From: an uncultured Bacilli bacterium
GTDB lineage: Bacteria > Bacillota_I > Bacilli_A > RF39 > UBA660
Direction of reading: 5' to 3'
NCBI GenBank assembly: GCA_934102355.1
Contig: CAKOSO010000001.1
Span: 1-64,000, forward strand
Length of the DNA stretch: 64,000 nucleotides
The notes under the pieces were generated by a model. That model was not told the DNA's origin. It did no database searches and saw only the letters and a list, made by a program, of their open reading frames with translations. Shown here one piece after another: positions 1 to 7,195 of the stretch; the first letter of the stretch is position 1, and each line of letters starts with the position of its first letter. The position numbers were made by a program, and so were the translations under genes.

Positions 1-76
1 GGTTCCGTGGTGTAGTGGTTATCACGTCTGCCTGTCACGCAGAAGATCGCGGGTTCAAGTCCCGTCGGAACCGCCA
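1..76 (+). tRNA. tRNA-Asp (anticodon GTC)
   Basis: A full cloverleaf is readable: the 7-bp acceptor stem pairs bases 1-7 with 66-72, the anticodon loop is CTGTCAC (anticodon GTC), the T-loop is TTCAAGT, and CCA is encoded at 74-76. It starts at the first base of the window, so it may belong to a longer tRNA cluster to the left. It lies 8 bases before tRNA-Phe and is probably co-transcribed with it. Confidence 0.95.
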
Positions 77-84
77 CTAATTTT

Positions 85-160
85 GGCTTCATAGCTCAGT
101 TGGTAGAGCACAAGACTGAAAATCTTGGTGTCGCTGGTTCGATTCCCGCTGGAGCCACCA
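85..160 (+). tRNA. tRNA-Phe (anticodon GAA)
   Basis: Acceptor stem GGCTTCA/TGGAGCC, D-arm, anticodon stem CAAGA/TCTTG around loop CTGAAAA (anticodon GAA), T-loop TTCGATT and an encoded CCA end. It follows tRNA-Asp closely and is the last gene of the cluster, because a terminator follows. Confidence 0.95.
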
Positions 161-201
161 CTAGCGAATTTGTTTGAACTATTCAAACTTCGACATACAC
201 C

Positions 202-227
202 ACAATCTGGAAAGATTGTTTTTTTTT
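202..227 (+). terminator. Rho-independent terminator of the tRNA cluster
   Basis: Seven-bp stem ACAATCT/AGATTGT (202-208 with 213-219), GGAA loop, followed by an uninterrupted T-run to 227. Confidence 0.85.
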
Positions 228-275
228 GCAATTTAAGATCAATTTAAAAATATGTTCCATACATTAAAATTTATA

Positions 276-284
276 TGATATAAT
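276..284 (+). promoter_or_regulatory. Extended -10 promoter of thyX
   Basis: TGA directly followed by TATAAT (279-284). No good -35 is seen, which is normal for extended -10 promoters. It lies about 54 bases before the thyX start. Confidence 0.6.
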
Positions 285-337
285 CTACTATAGAATAGAA
301 AAATAAAAAGGAAAGCAACACTAATTAGGAGGGAATA

Positions 338-1540
338 ATGGAACAAACAAAAATTAAAGTCGGTATCTTACCCAATCAATTCTTAAAGTCAGATGGAACA
401 TTTGATAAAGAAGAATCAATTAAACTATCAGGGAAAATAGCAGGTATATGTTATGATAAAGAAGGATTTTCACACCTTGAAAATGAACCGGAAGAAAGAA
501 CGATGCGAAGAGTTAACATGACATTAAATAATGGACATCACAGTGTCTACGATCACATTTTAATAAACTTTAATCTACAAAATATTCCAAAAATATTAGC
601 AATGGTACTAAATAACGAACATCAATATACAACGAGTGAAAAATCAGCAAGATATACCCCAATTGTAAGACAAGAAGGATCAATTATAACTGAATCTGAA
701 GAAAAACTTTACAATAAATGGATTGAAATATTTAAAATAAAAATAAAGGCCCAATATGGAAATATTTACAATGATGCCAAAATCCAAAAATTAGCACAAG
801 AAAATGCTAGATATTTAGTAACCGTATTTATGCCGACACAAATGATCTATTCAACATCATTAAGACAAATCAACTATATTGCTTCTTGGATGTATGATTA
901 TATTAAAAATGCTGATACAAATAACAATTTTGAAAATAAATTGTCATCTTCTATGAAAGAACTATTAGAAAAGCTATCGAATATAAACGTGCTTGAAAAA
1001 GGATTATTAAAAAACGAAAAATATAGAAAACTATCCATCTTCGGAAAAAATTTAAATATAAAAGAAGAACATTTCGGAGATATTTATTCAACATCATACA
1101 AAGGATCTTTTGCACAACTTGCTCAAGCTCATAGGCATAGAACTCTTGATTACCAAATGGAAACATCAAATGAAAAAGAATACTTTATACCACCAATTAT
1201 CACTGATGATCAAGCACTAGTTGATGAATGGCTTAAAGATATGGAAACTGTTAAAGACGTTAGTCCTCAAGGAGAGCTAGTAATGATTAATGAAACTGGA
1301 ACATACGATAATTTCATTTTAAAATGTAAAGAGAGATTGTGTACCGCCGCACAACTAGAAATAATGCTACAAACAAAAGAAACTTTATTAAAATACAAAA
1401 AAGCATTAGAGGATTCAAATAGTCCACTTGCAAAAGATATTGAAAAATATTCTCATGGAGCAAGATGTACATTTCCAGACTTTAGATGTACTTCTGATTG
1501 TAAATTCATTGAAGGAAAAAAACTAATCAGAAAAATATAA
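338..1540 (+). CDS. thyX: Tandem-domain FAD-dependent thymidylate synthase (ThyX family)
   Basis: ThyX makes dTMP from dUMP using methylenetetrahydrofolate and FADH2. The protein is 400 aa, nearly twice the usual 220-250, and reads as two ThyX-like halves. Residues 65-110 carry GHHSVYDH and EHQYTTSEKSARY, the family's nucleotide-binding segment, with a downstream ENARYLVTVFMP/TSLRQ segment near 155-178. Residues 255-345 repeat the pattern with RHR at 266-268 and a CKERLCTAAQLEIM segment near 330-343. The RHR triplet is degenerate (EHQ) in the first half but intact in the second, while the S-x-R-Y element is only in the first, so the signature is split. The C-terminus is Cys-rich (C377, C384, C388). 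The ATG is set by AGGAGGG at 327-333. The gene is monocistronic. Family assignment is firm; the tandem reading is my own alignment by eye. Confidence 0.85.
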   Translation: MEQTKIKVGILPNQFLKSDGTFDKEESIKLSGKIAGICYDKEGFSHLENEPEERTMRRVNMTLNNGHHSVYDHILINFNLQNIPKILAMVLNNEHQYTTSEKSARYTPIVRQEGSIITESEEKLYNKWIEIFKIKIKAQYGNIYNDAKIQKLAQENARYLVTVFMPTQMIYSTSLRQINYIASWMYDYIKNADTNNNFENKLSSSMKELLEKLSNINVLEKGLLKNEKYRKLSIFGKNLNIKEEHFGDIYSTSYKGSFAQLAQAHRHRTLDYQMETSNEKEYFIPPIITDDQALVDEWLKDMETVKDVSPQGELVMINETGTYDNFILKCKERLCTAAQLEIMLQTKETLLKYKKALEDSNSPLAKDIEKYSHGARCTFPDFRCTSDCKFIEGKKLIRKI

Positions 1541-1638
1541 ACATTAATTACAAAACTAAAGCAGTATTATTGACATCGATTCTAATGAATACGATTCTCA
1601 TTATTAATGCTTTTAAGTGTTGCTTTAATAAGAAAAAT

Positions 1639-1667
1639 TTGACTAAATTCAATTTTTGTTATATTAT
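1639..1667 (+). promoter_or_regulatory. SigA-type promoter of the 169-aa gene
   Basis: TTGACT at 1639-1644, 17-bp spacer, TATTAT at 1662-1667; a start codon with an AAAGGGGAG Shine-Dalgarno follows at 1694. Confidence 0.7.
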
Positions 1668-1693
1668 ATCTTCTTGTTAAAGGGGAGATACTA

Positions 1694-2203
1694 ATGAAAA
1701 ACAAAAAAATAAGACCTGAAGATGAATGGTTAAAATGGTTATCATATGAACCAGAGCTTACTAAATTAGTGAAAGAAGCCTTAAATTCTAAAGAAGTTTC
1801 TCAACTTTCTTTGGCTGAACTAGATTTGGTAAGAAGTTTTAGAGTTCAAGAAAGAATGCTTGAGTTATTTAAAGAATATAACACCGGAGCTTTTACCAAA
1901 GATACTCTTAAAGAAATTAAAATCTTTATGAAAGAGGAATCATTAGAAGATTTAATGATCAATAAACTAACAGAAGAAGAGCTAGAGGACGCAAAAGAAA
2001 TTTTACGTGATTATGAAGAATGCCCTTCTGAATATTGGAAAGAAGAATTTGAGGACAATCAAGAATTATACACTTATAGAACAATATCTATGGTTGATGC
2101 CTATATTCTACACGAAGCATTAAAGATAGATAACGACAGAAACAGTAAAGCTATAAAAGAAAAAAACATGGCAAGAATAAGAAAGATTAATAAAGAGTCT
2201 TAA
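1694..2203 (+). CDS. Hypothetical acidic helical protein, 169 aa
   Basis: I do not recognise a family. The product has no signal peptide or membrane segment and is rich in Glu and Lys with long predicted helices, so it is probably a soluble cytoplasmic protein. The start is supported by AAAGGGGAG nine bases upstream and by its own promoter. It is convergent with the XRE regulator gene and shares the region of the terminator hairpin that overlaps its stop codon. Nothing nearby suggests a pathway. Confidence 0.7.
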   Translation: MKNKKIRPEDEWLKWLSYEPELTKLVKEALNSKEVSQLSLAELDLVRSFRVQERMLELFKEYNTGAFTKDTLKEIKIFMKEESLEDLMINKLTEEELEDAKEILRDYEECPSEYWKEEFEDNQELYTYRTISMVDAYILHEALKIDNDRNSKAIKEKNMARIRKINKES

Positions 2204-2223
2204 AAAATTAAGACTCTTTTTTT
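2192..2223 (+). terminator. Terminator overlapping the stop codons of convergent genes
   Basis: Twelve-bp perfect stem (2192-2203 with 2208-2219), AAAA loop, T-run to 2223. It serves the plus-strand gene; the minus-strand gene ends inside it. Confidence 0.85.
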
Positions 2224-2903
2224 GTACAACTATTATCTAATGATAAAGGAATTTTAAAGTTTATAGTTTTGTCATTTTGATCTGTTGCATTTATTTCTAA
2301 CATCAAACTTCTATCTGTATAACTATTACACATATTTGAAAAACTATCCAAATCAAATCTAACATTTTTCAAGAAATCCTCTAAAGTACTATTTGTTACA
2401 TGATAACTTTCCAATTCTTTCTTTATATTCTTATTATTTTCATATAGGGTGCAATCAATAATCTTATAAACTGTATTATTCTTTTCACCACAGTACTCAA
2501 TAGTCGATAAATGCAAATAAGATTTATTTTTATTGTATGCAAGACTACCAGATATTTCAAAATCATTACAATTCGTTGATATAGTTTTAAATTCAAAACT
2601 ATCCTTATGGTTAAATAAAACAAATATTAAAATCAATAAAACAAGTACTATAAATATTATCAGTACCAGTAGTAGATTTGCCTTCTTACTTTTTTCTTTT
2701 TTACCCTCTAAGATACCATCGATACTAATCTTATGATCATTACATATTTTCTTTAACAAATATATATCTGGTATACTTTTTCCATTTTCCCACTTCGATA
2801 CTGCTTGAAATGAAACATTATATTTTTCTGCAAACTCTTTTTGAGTTAGATTATCTTGCTTCCTTATTTCTTTTATTAATTTCGAGATCTTTTCTTGATT
2901 CAT
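2208..2903 (-). CDS. Membrane-anchored XRE-family transcriptional regulator
   Basis: The N-terminal ~65 residues form a classic XRE helix-turn-helix (SKLIKEIRKQDNLTQKEFAEKYNVSFQAVSKWE is the pattern, split here by helix: LTQKEFAEKYNVS then FQAVSKWENGKSIP). A Lys-rich linker and one hydrophobic segment of about 24 residues (LLLVLIIFIVLVLLILIFVLF) follow, then roughly 120 residues predicted outside the membrane with four Cys. The layout suggests a one-component sensor that binds DNA at the membrane, but the signal is unknown. I chose the internal ATG at 2903 over 2915 because AGAGGTG is then nine bases upstream instead of two. Neighbours do not reveal targets. Confidence 0.8.
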   Translation of the reverse strand: MNQEKISKLIKEIRKQDNLTQKEFAEKYNVSFQAVSKWENGKSIPDIYLLKKICNDHKISIDGILEGKKEKSKKANLLLVLIIFIVLVLLILIFVLFNHKDSFEFKTISTNCNDFEISGSLAYNKNKSYLHLSTIEYCGEKNNTVYKIIDCTLYENNKNIKKELESYHVTNSTLEDFLKNVRFDLDSFSNMCNSYTDRSLMLEINATDQNDKTINFKIPLSLDNSCTKKES

Positions 2904-2952
2904 AATCACATACACCTCTTACTAATTATACCATATTTTTAAAAGTATATAT

Positions 2953-4071
2953 TTAATAATAATTAATTTTGTATTGTTTTTCATCTTTTTTACCAAGAGA
3001 GATAATAATTCCAATTAAAATCATAAATGATATTAGACTAGATCCACCATAACTTATAAAAGGTAGTGTAATTCCCATTATCGGTACCAAACCTATAGTC
3101 ATTGAAATATTATATAATTGTTGAAATAATGCAATCCCTAAAAAACCACTTATAATTAATTTTTCCCTCATATTTTTAGAATCATTTATATCTTTTACAA
3201 GTTTTAAATTAAACAAAAATATTATTAATAGTAAAATAAGAGCACCAACAATTCCAAATGATGTTGTAAAAGATGTAAAAATAAAATCTGTATGTCCTTC
3301 AGGATAATATAAAGCAATATTTTCTATGCCAGTACCAAATATACCTGCTGCACCAATTGAAATAAGAGAGTTTTCAAGTTGCATTCCACTAGAACTTGCC
3401 CAGTTAGTAATTCTATCAATTCTATAGAACAAACTACTACCAAACACCTTTATAAAAAGATCAGATTTAAAGTAAAATAAATACCCAATTAATCCAATAA
3501 CAACCGCCAATATTATAAAGAACACAATAAACCAACGAATCCTTATTTTTGATATAAATAGCATAAAAAACGCAATAATAAAATATATAATAACAGCTCC
3601 TGTATCGGGTTCTAAAAATGTAAATATTGATGGCACTAATACCACTAAAAATACTTTCAATATAGTTTTTATCTCATTTTTAAACGTATTATATTTTGCT
3701 TTTTCTAATATATCAGCAAGTACTAATATAATTCCAATTTTCATAAATTCACTTGGCTGAAAACTTCCAACTAAGGGAATAGTAAACCATGCTCTTGCCC
3801 CATTTATTCTTGTTCCTAGAAATAATACTAATATCAATAGTACTAGATTTACCAAATATACAGCATAACCATACTTAATTATCTTTTCTCCACCAATTCT
3901 TAATATTAAAATAATTATTATAAAACCAATTAAATAGAATAGGGCTTGCCTTATTATTAATGACATATCTCCTTTATTTAATAAATTACAAAAGCTATAT
4001 ATAGCAGTAATACTTACTATAAAAAATAAACTTAAAAAAATAAAATATATATTTAAACTTTGCTTTCTCAT
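2953..4071 (-). CDS. SEDS-family peptidoglycan glycosyltransferase (RodA/FtsW/SpoVE type)
   Basis: SEDS proteins polymerise lipid II into glycan strands with a partner class-B PBP. About ten membrane segments are visible. Family signatures are the FLEPDTGAVIIY segment, GARAWFTIPLVGSFQPSEFMK, YPEGHTDFIFTSFTTSFG and the C-terminal ITLPFISYGGSSLISFM. The HTDFIF stretch favours RodA over FtsW (usually HNDFIF), though the conserved GEE after it is replaced by TSF. Length of 372 aa is typical. The open frame begins with TTG at 4089; I chose ATG at 4071, but neither has a clear Shine-Dalgarno. No PBP gene is adjacent, so division, elongation or sporulation roles cannot be separated here. Confidence 0.85.
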   Translation of the reverse strand: MRKQSLNIYFIFLSLFFIVSITAIYSFCNLLNKGDMSLIIRQALFYLIGFIIIILILRIGGEKIIKYGYAVYLVNLVLLILVLFLGTRINGARAWFTIPLVGSFQPSEFMKIGIILVLADILEKAKYNTFKNEIKTILKVFLVVLVPSIFTFLEPDTGAVIIYFIIAFFMLFISKIRIRWFIVFFIILAVVIGLIGYLFYFKSDLFIKVFGSSLFYRIDRITNWASSSGMQLENSLISIGAAGIFGTGIENIALYYPEGHTDFIFTSFTTSFGIVGALILLLIIFLFNLKLVKDINDSKNMREKLIISGFLGIALFQQLYNISMTIGLVPIMGITLPFISYGGSSLISFMILIGIIISLGKKDEKQYKINYY

Positions 4072-4154
4072 GTTATTAGTATTTAGCAATTAAGTAATTT
4101 TTATAATTAAAATACATAAAATATATTATAAAAAGTAAAAGAGGGGATTAATTA

Positions 4155-4463
4155 ATGAATAAAAAACCAGAAATTTACAAACCACCAATAAACAAAAGTA
4201 TTAATAATAATGAAAAAGTTTTCTATTCTACTTATGGGAATAGCACTAGATCTTATAAAAGTGATGAATACATAGAAAGCCCAGAAGATACATTAAATAG
4301 ATTATCAAATAATGGAAGATATATTTTTAATACAAAAGTCATTATAAGAACAAAAGATAAAATATATGACACTAAAATAGCGGGAAAAATGAATGGTAAA
4401 TTAATTACTACTGATGGTGATTCAATATTACTTGATAATATCTTATCTATAAAAGAAAAATAA
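4155..4463 (+). CDS. Hypothetical 102-aa protein
   Basis: No signal peptide or membrane segment. The C-terminal half (TKVIIRTKDKIYDTKIAGKM then LITTDGDSILLDNILSI) has the alternating pattern of a small beta barrel, resembling the layout of short coat or Sm-like proteins, but I cannot place it in a family. It has an AGAGGGGAT Shine-Dalgarno and a strong bidirectional terminator. It faces two spore-coat genes, which makes a spore role possible but unproven. Confidence 0.6.
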   Translation: MNKKPEIYKPPINKSINNNEKVFYSTYGNSTRSYKSDEYIESPEDTLNRLSNNGRYIFNTKVIIRTKDKIYDTKIAGKMNGKLITTDGDSILLDNILSIKEK

Positions 4464-4476
4464 TTCTTTTAATTAA

Positions 4477-4507
4477 AAAAGAGCTTCCTTTTAAGAGGCT
4501 CTTTTAT
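4477..4507. terminator. Bidirectional terminator
   Basis: Stem AAAAGAGC/GCTCTTTT (4477-4484 with 4498-4505) extended by three inner pairs, with A-run on the left and T-run on the right, so it can serve both convergent genes. Confidence 0.8.
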
Positions 4508-4524
4508 TATCTTTATAATTTAAA

Positions 4525-4932
4525 TTATATGCATTGAACACATGTATCTGGAAGACATCTTATAGCTCCAACATTATTTAAGTTTATTGTAAAATAATTA
4601 TTTGTTGCTACATATGGATTTGTATCATCTTCAGAAGGTGCTAAAACTCTACAAGTACAGCAACATCCATCAACTGCTTCAACTCTAAATACTGTAGATG
4701 TTCCACTATCTCCATTTAATGTATATGGCATAGTCCATGGTGTATTGTTACAGCAGCTATAAAATGATATTGGTCTTGTATTATATACTTGACAAGTTGA
4801 ATTAACACCTAAAAACGGTCTATCACATGAAAGAGTTCCTTGATCAATGCAAGAAGCTTGTTTTTGTAATTTTACAATTAAACATAAAGTATCTTTATAG
4901 CAAGAACATGTGTTTTCATCTTTATTACACAT
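4525..4932 (-). CDS. Spore coat/exosporium protein, CotY/CotZ family
   Basis: CotY/CotZ/ExsY proteins form the cysteine-rich, self-assembling crust or exosporium layer of the spore. This 135-aa protein has the family landmarks CDRPFLG (residues 36-42), a TRPISFYSC segment, FRVE followed by VDGCCCTCRVLAP (about 88-100), and a C-terminal RCLPDTC. It has 16 Cys by eye. ATG has GGAGG eight bases upstream. It lies 15 bases downstream of a paralogue in the same direction, so the two probably form one transcript. Expression is expected in the mother cell; I could not identify a convincing SigE/SigK -35. Confidence 0.85.
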   Translation of the reverse strand: MCNKDENTCSCYKDTLCLIVKLQKQASCIDQGTLSCDRPFLGVNSTCQVYNTRPISFYSCCNNTPWTMPYTLNGDSGTSTVFRVEAVDGCCCTCRVLAPSEDDTNPYVATNNYFTINLNNVGAIRCLPDTCVQCI

Positions 4933-4947
4933 TATAAAAACCTCCTT

Positions 4948-5364
4948 TTATAAACATTCTACTGAAGTGTCTGGTAAGCATGTTAATGCTGTTACACAAC
5001 CTACATTTACTGTACAGAATGTGCTTGTAGAAACGTATGGTAGTGCTGCTGTTTGATCTGGATTTGGTGCTAAAACTCTACAAGTACAACAACATCCTTT
5101 GACATCTTCAACTCTTAAAACAGAAGAGTTACCTTTTAATGTTTCACCATTGTAAGTTAATTCGTATGGAAAAGTTAATAGTTCATTACTGCAATTGTAA
5201 AATGATACTGGTCTAGTATTGAATACAAATGCATTATCACATGTACTAACTCCTAAGAATGGTCTATCACAACTGCAAGGTATGTCTTCAATTTTCTCTG
5301 TTTTATTTTGCAAAATATTGATTACTTCCAATATATTTGCAAGACAACAATTGTTATTATTCAT
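4948..5364 (-). CDS. Spore coat/exosporium protein, CotY/CotZ family (paralogue)
   Basis: Tandem paralogue of the next gene downstream, 138 aa, with the same CDRPFLG, TRPVSFYNC, VLRVEDVKGCCCTCRVLAP and CLPDTSVEC landmarks. It is first in the pair and has an AGGGGTGG Shine-Dalgarno before ATG 5364. The pair likely arose by duplication and may co-assemble, as CotY and CotZ do in Bacillus. A CATACAAT-type box (5445-5452, minus strand) lies about 80 bases upstream, but no good -35 accompanies it. Confidence 0.85.
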   Translation of the reverse strand: MNNNNCCLANILEVINILQNKTEKIEDIPCSCDRPFLGVSTCDNAFVFNTRPVSFYNCSNELLTFPYELTYNGETLKGNSSVLRVEDVKGCCCTCRVLAPNPDQTAALPYVSTSTFCTVNVGCVTALTCLPDTSVECL

Positions 5365-5507
5365 ATATAATCCACCCCTTTTTTATTTCTAATATAAGAT
5401 ATTCAAACCATGGTTTTTGGTGTGTTATTAATACCTATTAATATATTGTATGAAAAAAATATTTTAAATTTCATGTATTTAATGTATAATTATGATAGGT
5501 GATATAA

Positions 5508-5819
5508 ATGAAGATGGAATATATAATTATTTTAGTTGTATTATTAATAATTTTGCTTGCAGTTCTTAAAATAAATAGAAAAGATATAAAACTCGATATG
5601 AATAAACTTGTTGAATATCTTGGCGGAAAAGAAAATATCATTAGTTCTGAAGTTAACTTATCAAGATTCATAGTTAGTTTAAAAGATATTGACAAAGTAA
5701 ATAAAGAAGCAATTATAGCTTTAGGGGCTAAGGGAATAGTAGAGTTAGATAACCAGTTAAAGATTATTCTTGGACCCAACTCTAAACAATTAAAGAAATA
5801 TATAGAAGAAATGAAATAA
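5508..5819 (+). CDS. Membrane-anchored degenerate PTS EIIB-like protein
   Basis: Residues 4-20 are a membrane helix; residues 30-100 match the glucose-family EIIB fold (LVEYLGGKENI, then a short strand, IALGAKGIVELDNQLKIILGP, KQLKKYI). The phosphorylated Cys of EIIB aligns with Asn50 (SSEVNLSRF in place of a CxTRL pattern), and there is no other Cys in the domain, so phosphotransfer is not expected. No EIIC or HPr gene is nearby. A non-catalytic, perhaps sensory or scaffolding, role at the membrane is inference. The Shine-Dalgarno is AGGTGAT. Tandem Spo0A boxes start nine bases after its stop codon. Confidence 0.7.
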   Translation: MKMEYIIILVVLLIILLAVLKINRKDIKLDMNKLVEYLGGKENIISSEVNLSRFIVSLKDIDKVNKEAIIALGAKGIVELDNQLKIILGPNSKQLKKYIEEMK

Positions 5820-5827
5820 TACGAAAA

Positions 5828-5844
5828 TTCGACAAAATACGACA
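5828..5844. promoter_or_regulatory. Tandem Spo0A boxes upstream of the sensor kinase
   Basis: TTCGACA at 5828-5834 is an exact reverse complement of the 0A-box core TGTCGAA. TACGACA at 5838-5844 matches six of seven. Their spacing of exactly 10 bp puts both on the same helical face, as in known Spo0A-bound tandem sites. They lie 34 bases before the kinase start. Confidence 0.6.
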
Positions 5845-5878
5845 TATTGTTAACTTAAAATTATTTTAGGTGATAAAT

Positions 5879-7114
5879 ATGTCGTTTTTTGAAGCTCTAG
5901 GTTTAAACATAATATTTTTGTTATTTCCCATATTCGTTATATTAGTAATTAATGCTTATTATAATAACATTGAAAATCATGAAAAGAGTATTCTTTTTGA
6001 TATTAGTATTTTTACTTCAACTTATTTAATTATAAGATATAGTAAGTATTATGCTTCAAATGAGTGTCTTATGCTTTTAGTTAACATTCCATTTATAATC
6101 AGTATTGTAAAAAAGAAAAAATTCACGAGTTTAATCATATCCTTAATGATTGTATATTTTTATAACAGAACTTATAACTTGAATTTATATATTGTACTTG
6201 CTGAATACATGGTGTACTTCGTTGTGTTTAATTATATTTTAAAAAATAAAAGTTTTGAAGTAGTATTATATACTTTTTCTTTTTTCAAGATATTTATGCT
6301 TTCACTTGAAATGTATCATATTTCAAACGGCATCAGTTTTTTAGCAACTAATCGGCTTATGCTTATGATAGTAATTTTTATAACTATTTCTATACTCAGT
6401 AATTTTGCAATTACTAAAGGTGAAGAAACGATTTCTCTAAATGTCGTTTTAAAGAAATTAGAACACGAAAAAGAAATAAAGCTTTCTTTATTTAAACTTA
6501 CACATGAAGTGAAAAATCCATTAGCGGTAGTTTCAGGGTATTTATCAATGATGAATTATAATGATATAGAAAAAGTTAAAAAATATAATAAAATAATAAA
6601 AGAAGAAGTTGATAGAACACTCGATATTATGGATAATTTTAGTGAATATACTAAAATAAATATCAATAAAAAGATGATGAACTTAAAAGATCTTATTTTA
6701 GATACAGAAGAGTCACTTAGCTCTTGGTACAACGAAAAGAATATTAAAATATGTTTTGAAAACTTGATAGATGTATTTATACTTGGTGATTACGAAAGAT
6801 TAAAACAAGTACTAATTAACATGATCAAAAATAGCATTGAAGCAATAGATAAAGATGGAATTATTTGTATAAAACTAATAGATAAGAGAAAGAATATAAT
6901 TATGGAAGTTATTGACAATGGTTGTGGTATGAGTGACGAAGTATTAAGTCATATTCACGAAGTATTTTACACAACTAAAACTAAAGGTTCCGGGATTGGA
7001 GTAGCATTATCAAATGAGATAATTGAGCTTCATGGTGGAAATATTAAGTATGATTCAAAAGTTGGTGTTGGTACTAAAGTAATAATTAATATACCTAAAG
7101 CAAAAAATGTGTAA
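5879..7114 (+). CDS. Orphan sensor histidine kinase, candidate Spo0A-pathway kinase
   Basis: 411 aa. Six or so membrane helices fill residues 1-180. The HisKA box is FKLTHEVKNPLAVVSGYLSM with the phosphorylatable His at about 209. The ATPase has N box LINMIKNSIEAID, G1 VIDNGCGM, F-like FYTTKTKGSGIG and a second Gly box GGNIKYDSKVGVGTKV. The overall plan resembles KinB-type sporulation kinases. No response regulator gene is adjacent. The open frame starts with GTG at 5870, but that base lies within the AGGTGAT ribosome site, so ATG 5879 is the start. Tandem 0A boxes directly upstream suggest control by Spo0A. Kinase family is certain; the sporulation role is inference. Confidence 0.85.
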   Translation: MSFFEALGLNIIFLLFPIFVILVINAYYNNIENHEKSILFDISIFTSTYLIIRYSKYYASNECLMLLVNIPFIISIVKKKKFTSLIISLMIVYFYNRTYNLNLYIVLAEYMVYFVVFNYILKNKSFEVVLYTFSFFKIFMLSLEMYHISNGISFLATNRLMLMIVIFITISILSNFAITKGEETISLNVVLKKLEHEKEIKLSLFKLTHEVKNPLAVVSGYLSMMNYNDIEKVKKYNKIIKEEVDRTLDIMDNFSEYTKININKKMMNLKDLILDTEESLSSWYNEKNIKICFENLIDVFILGDYERLKQVLINMIKNSIEAIDKDGIICIKLIDKRKNIIMEVIDNGCGMSDEVLSHIHEVFYTTKTKGSGIGVALSNEIIELHGGNIKYDSKVGVGTKVIINIPKAKNV

Positions 7115-7141
7115 AATCATATTAATATTCTAATAAATCGC

Positions 7142-7170
7142 TTGATAAATTGCTTATTTGATTATATACT
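7142..7170 (+). promoter_or_regulatory. SigA-type promoter of the NPSTG surface protein gene
   Basis: TTGATA at 7142-7147, exact 17-bp spacer, TATACT at 7165-7170; AGGGAG and ATG 7196 follow. Confidence 0.75.
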
Positions 7171-7195
7171 TAATACATAATAGGGAGTGTATGAA

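Noticed and set aside
189..195. Exact single 0A-box core (TTCGACA) after tRNA-Phe
   Set aside because: Lies between a tRNA and its terminator with no partner box or nearby promoter; likely chance.
5445..5452. CATACAAT box (minus) before the coat genes, and a similar CATACTATA box near 11220-11228
   Set aside because: They resemble SigE/SigK -10 elements, but no -35 at proper spacing is present, so I do not call promoters.
5471..5845. 124-aa minus-strand frame
   Set aside because: Antisense of the EIIB-like gene, which has a ribosome site and family match.
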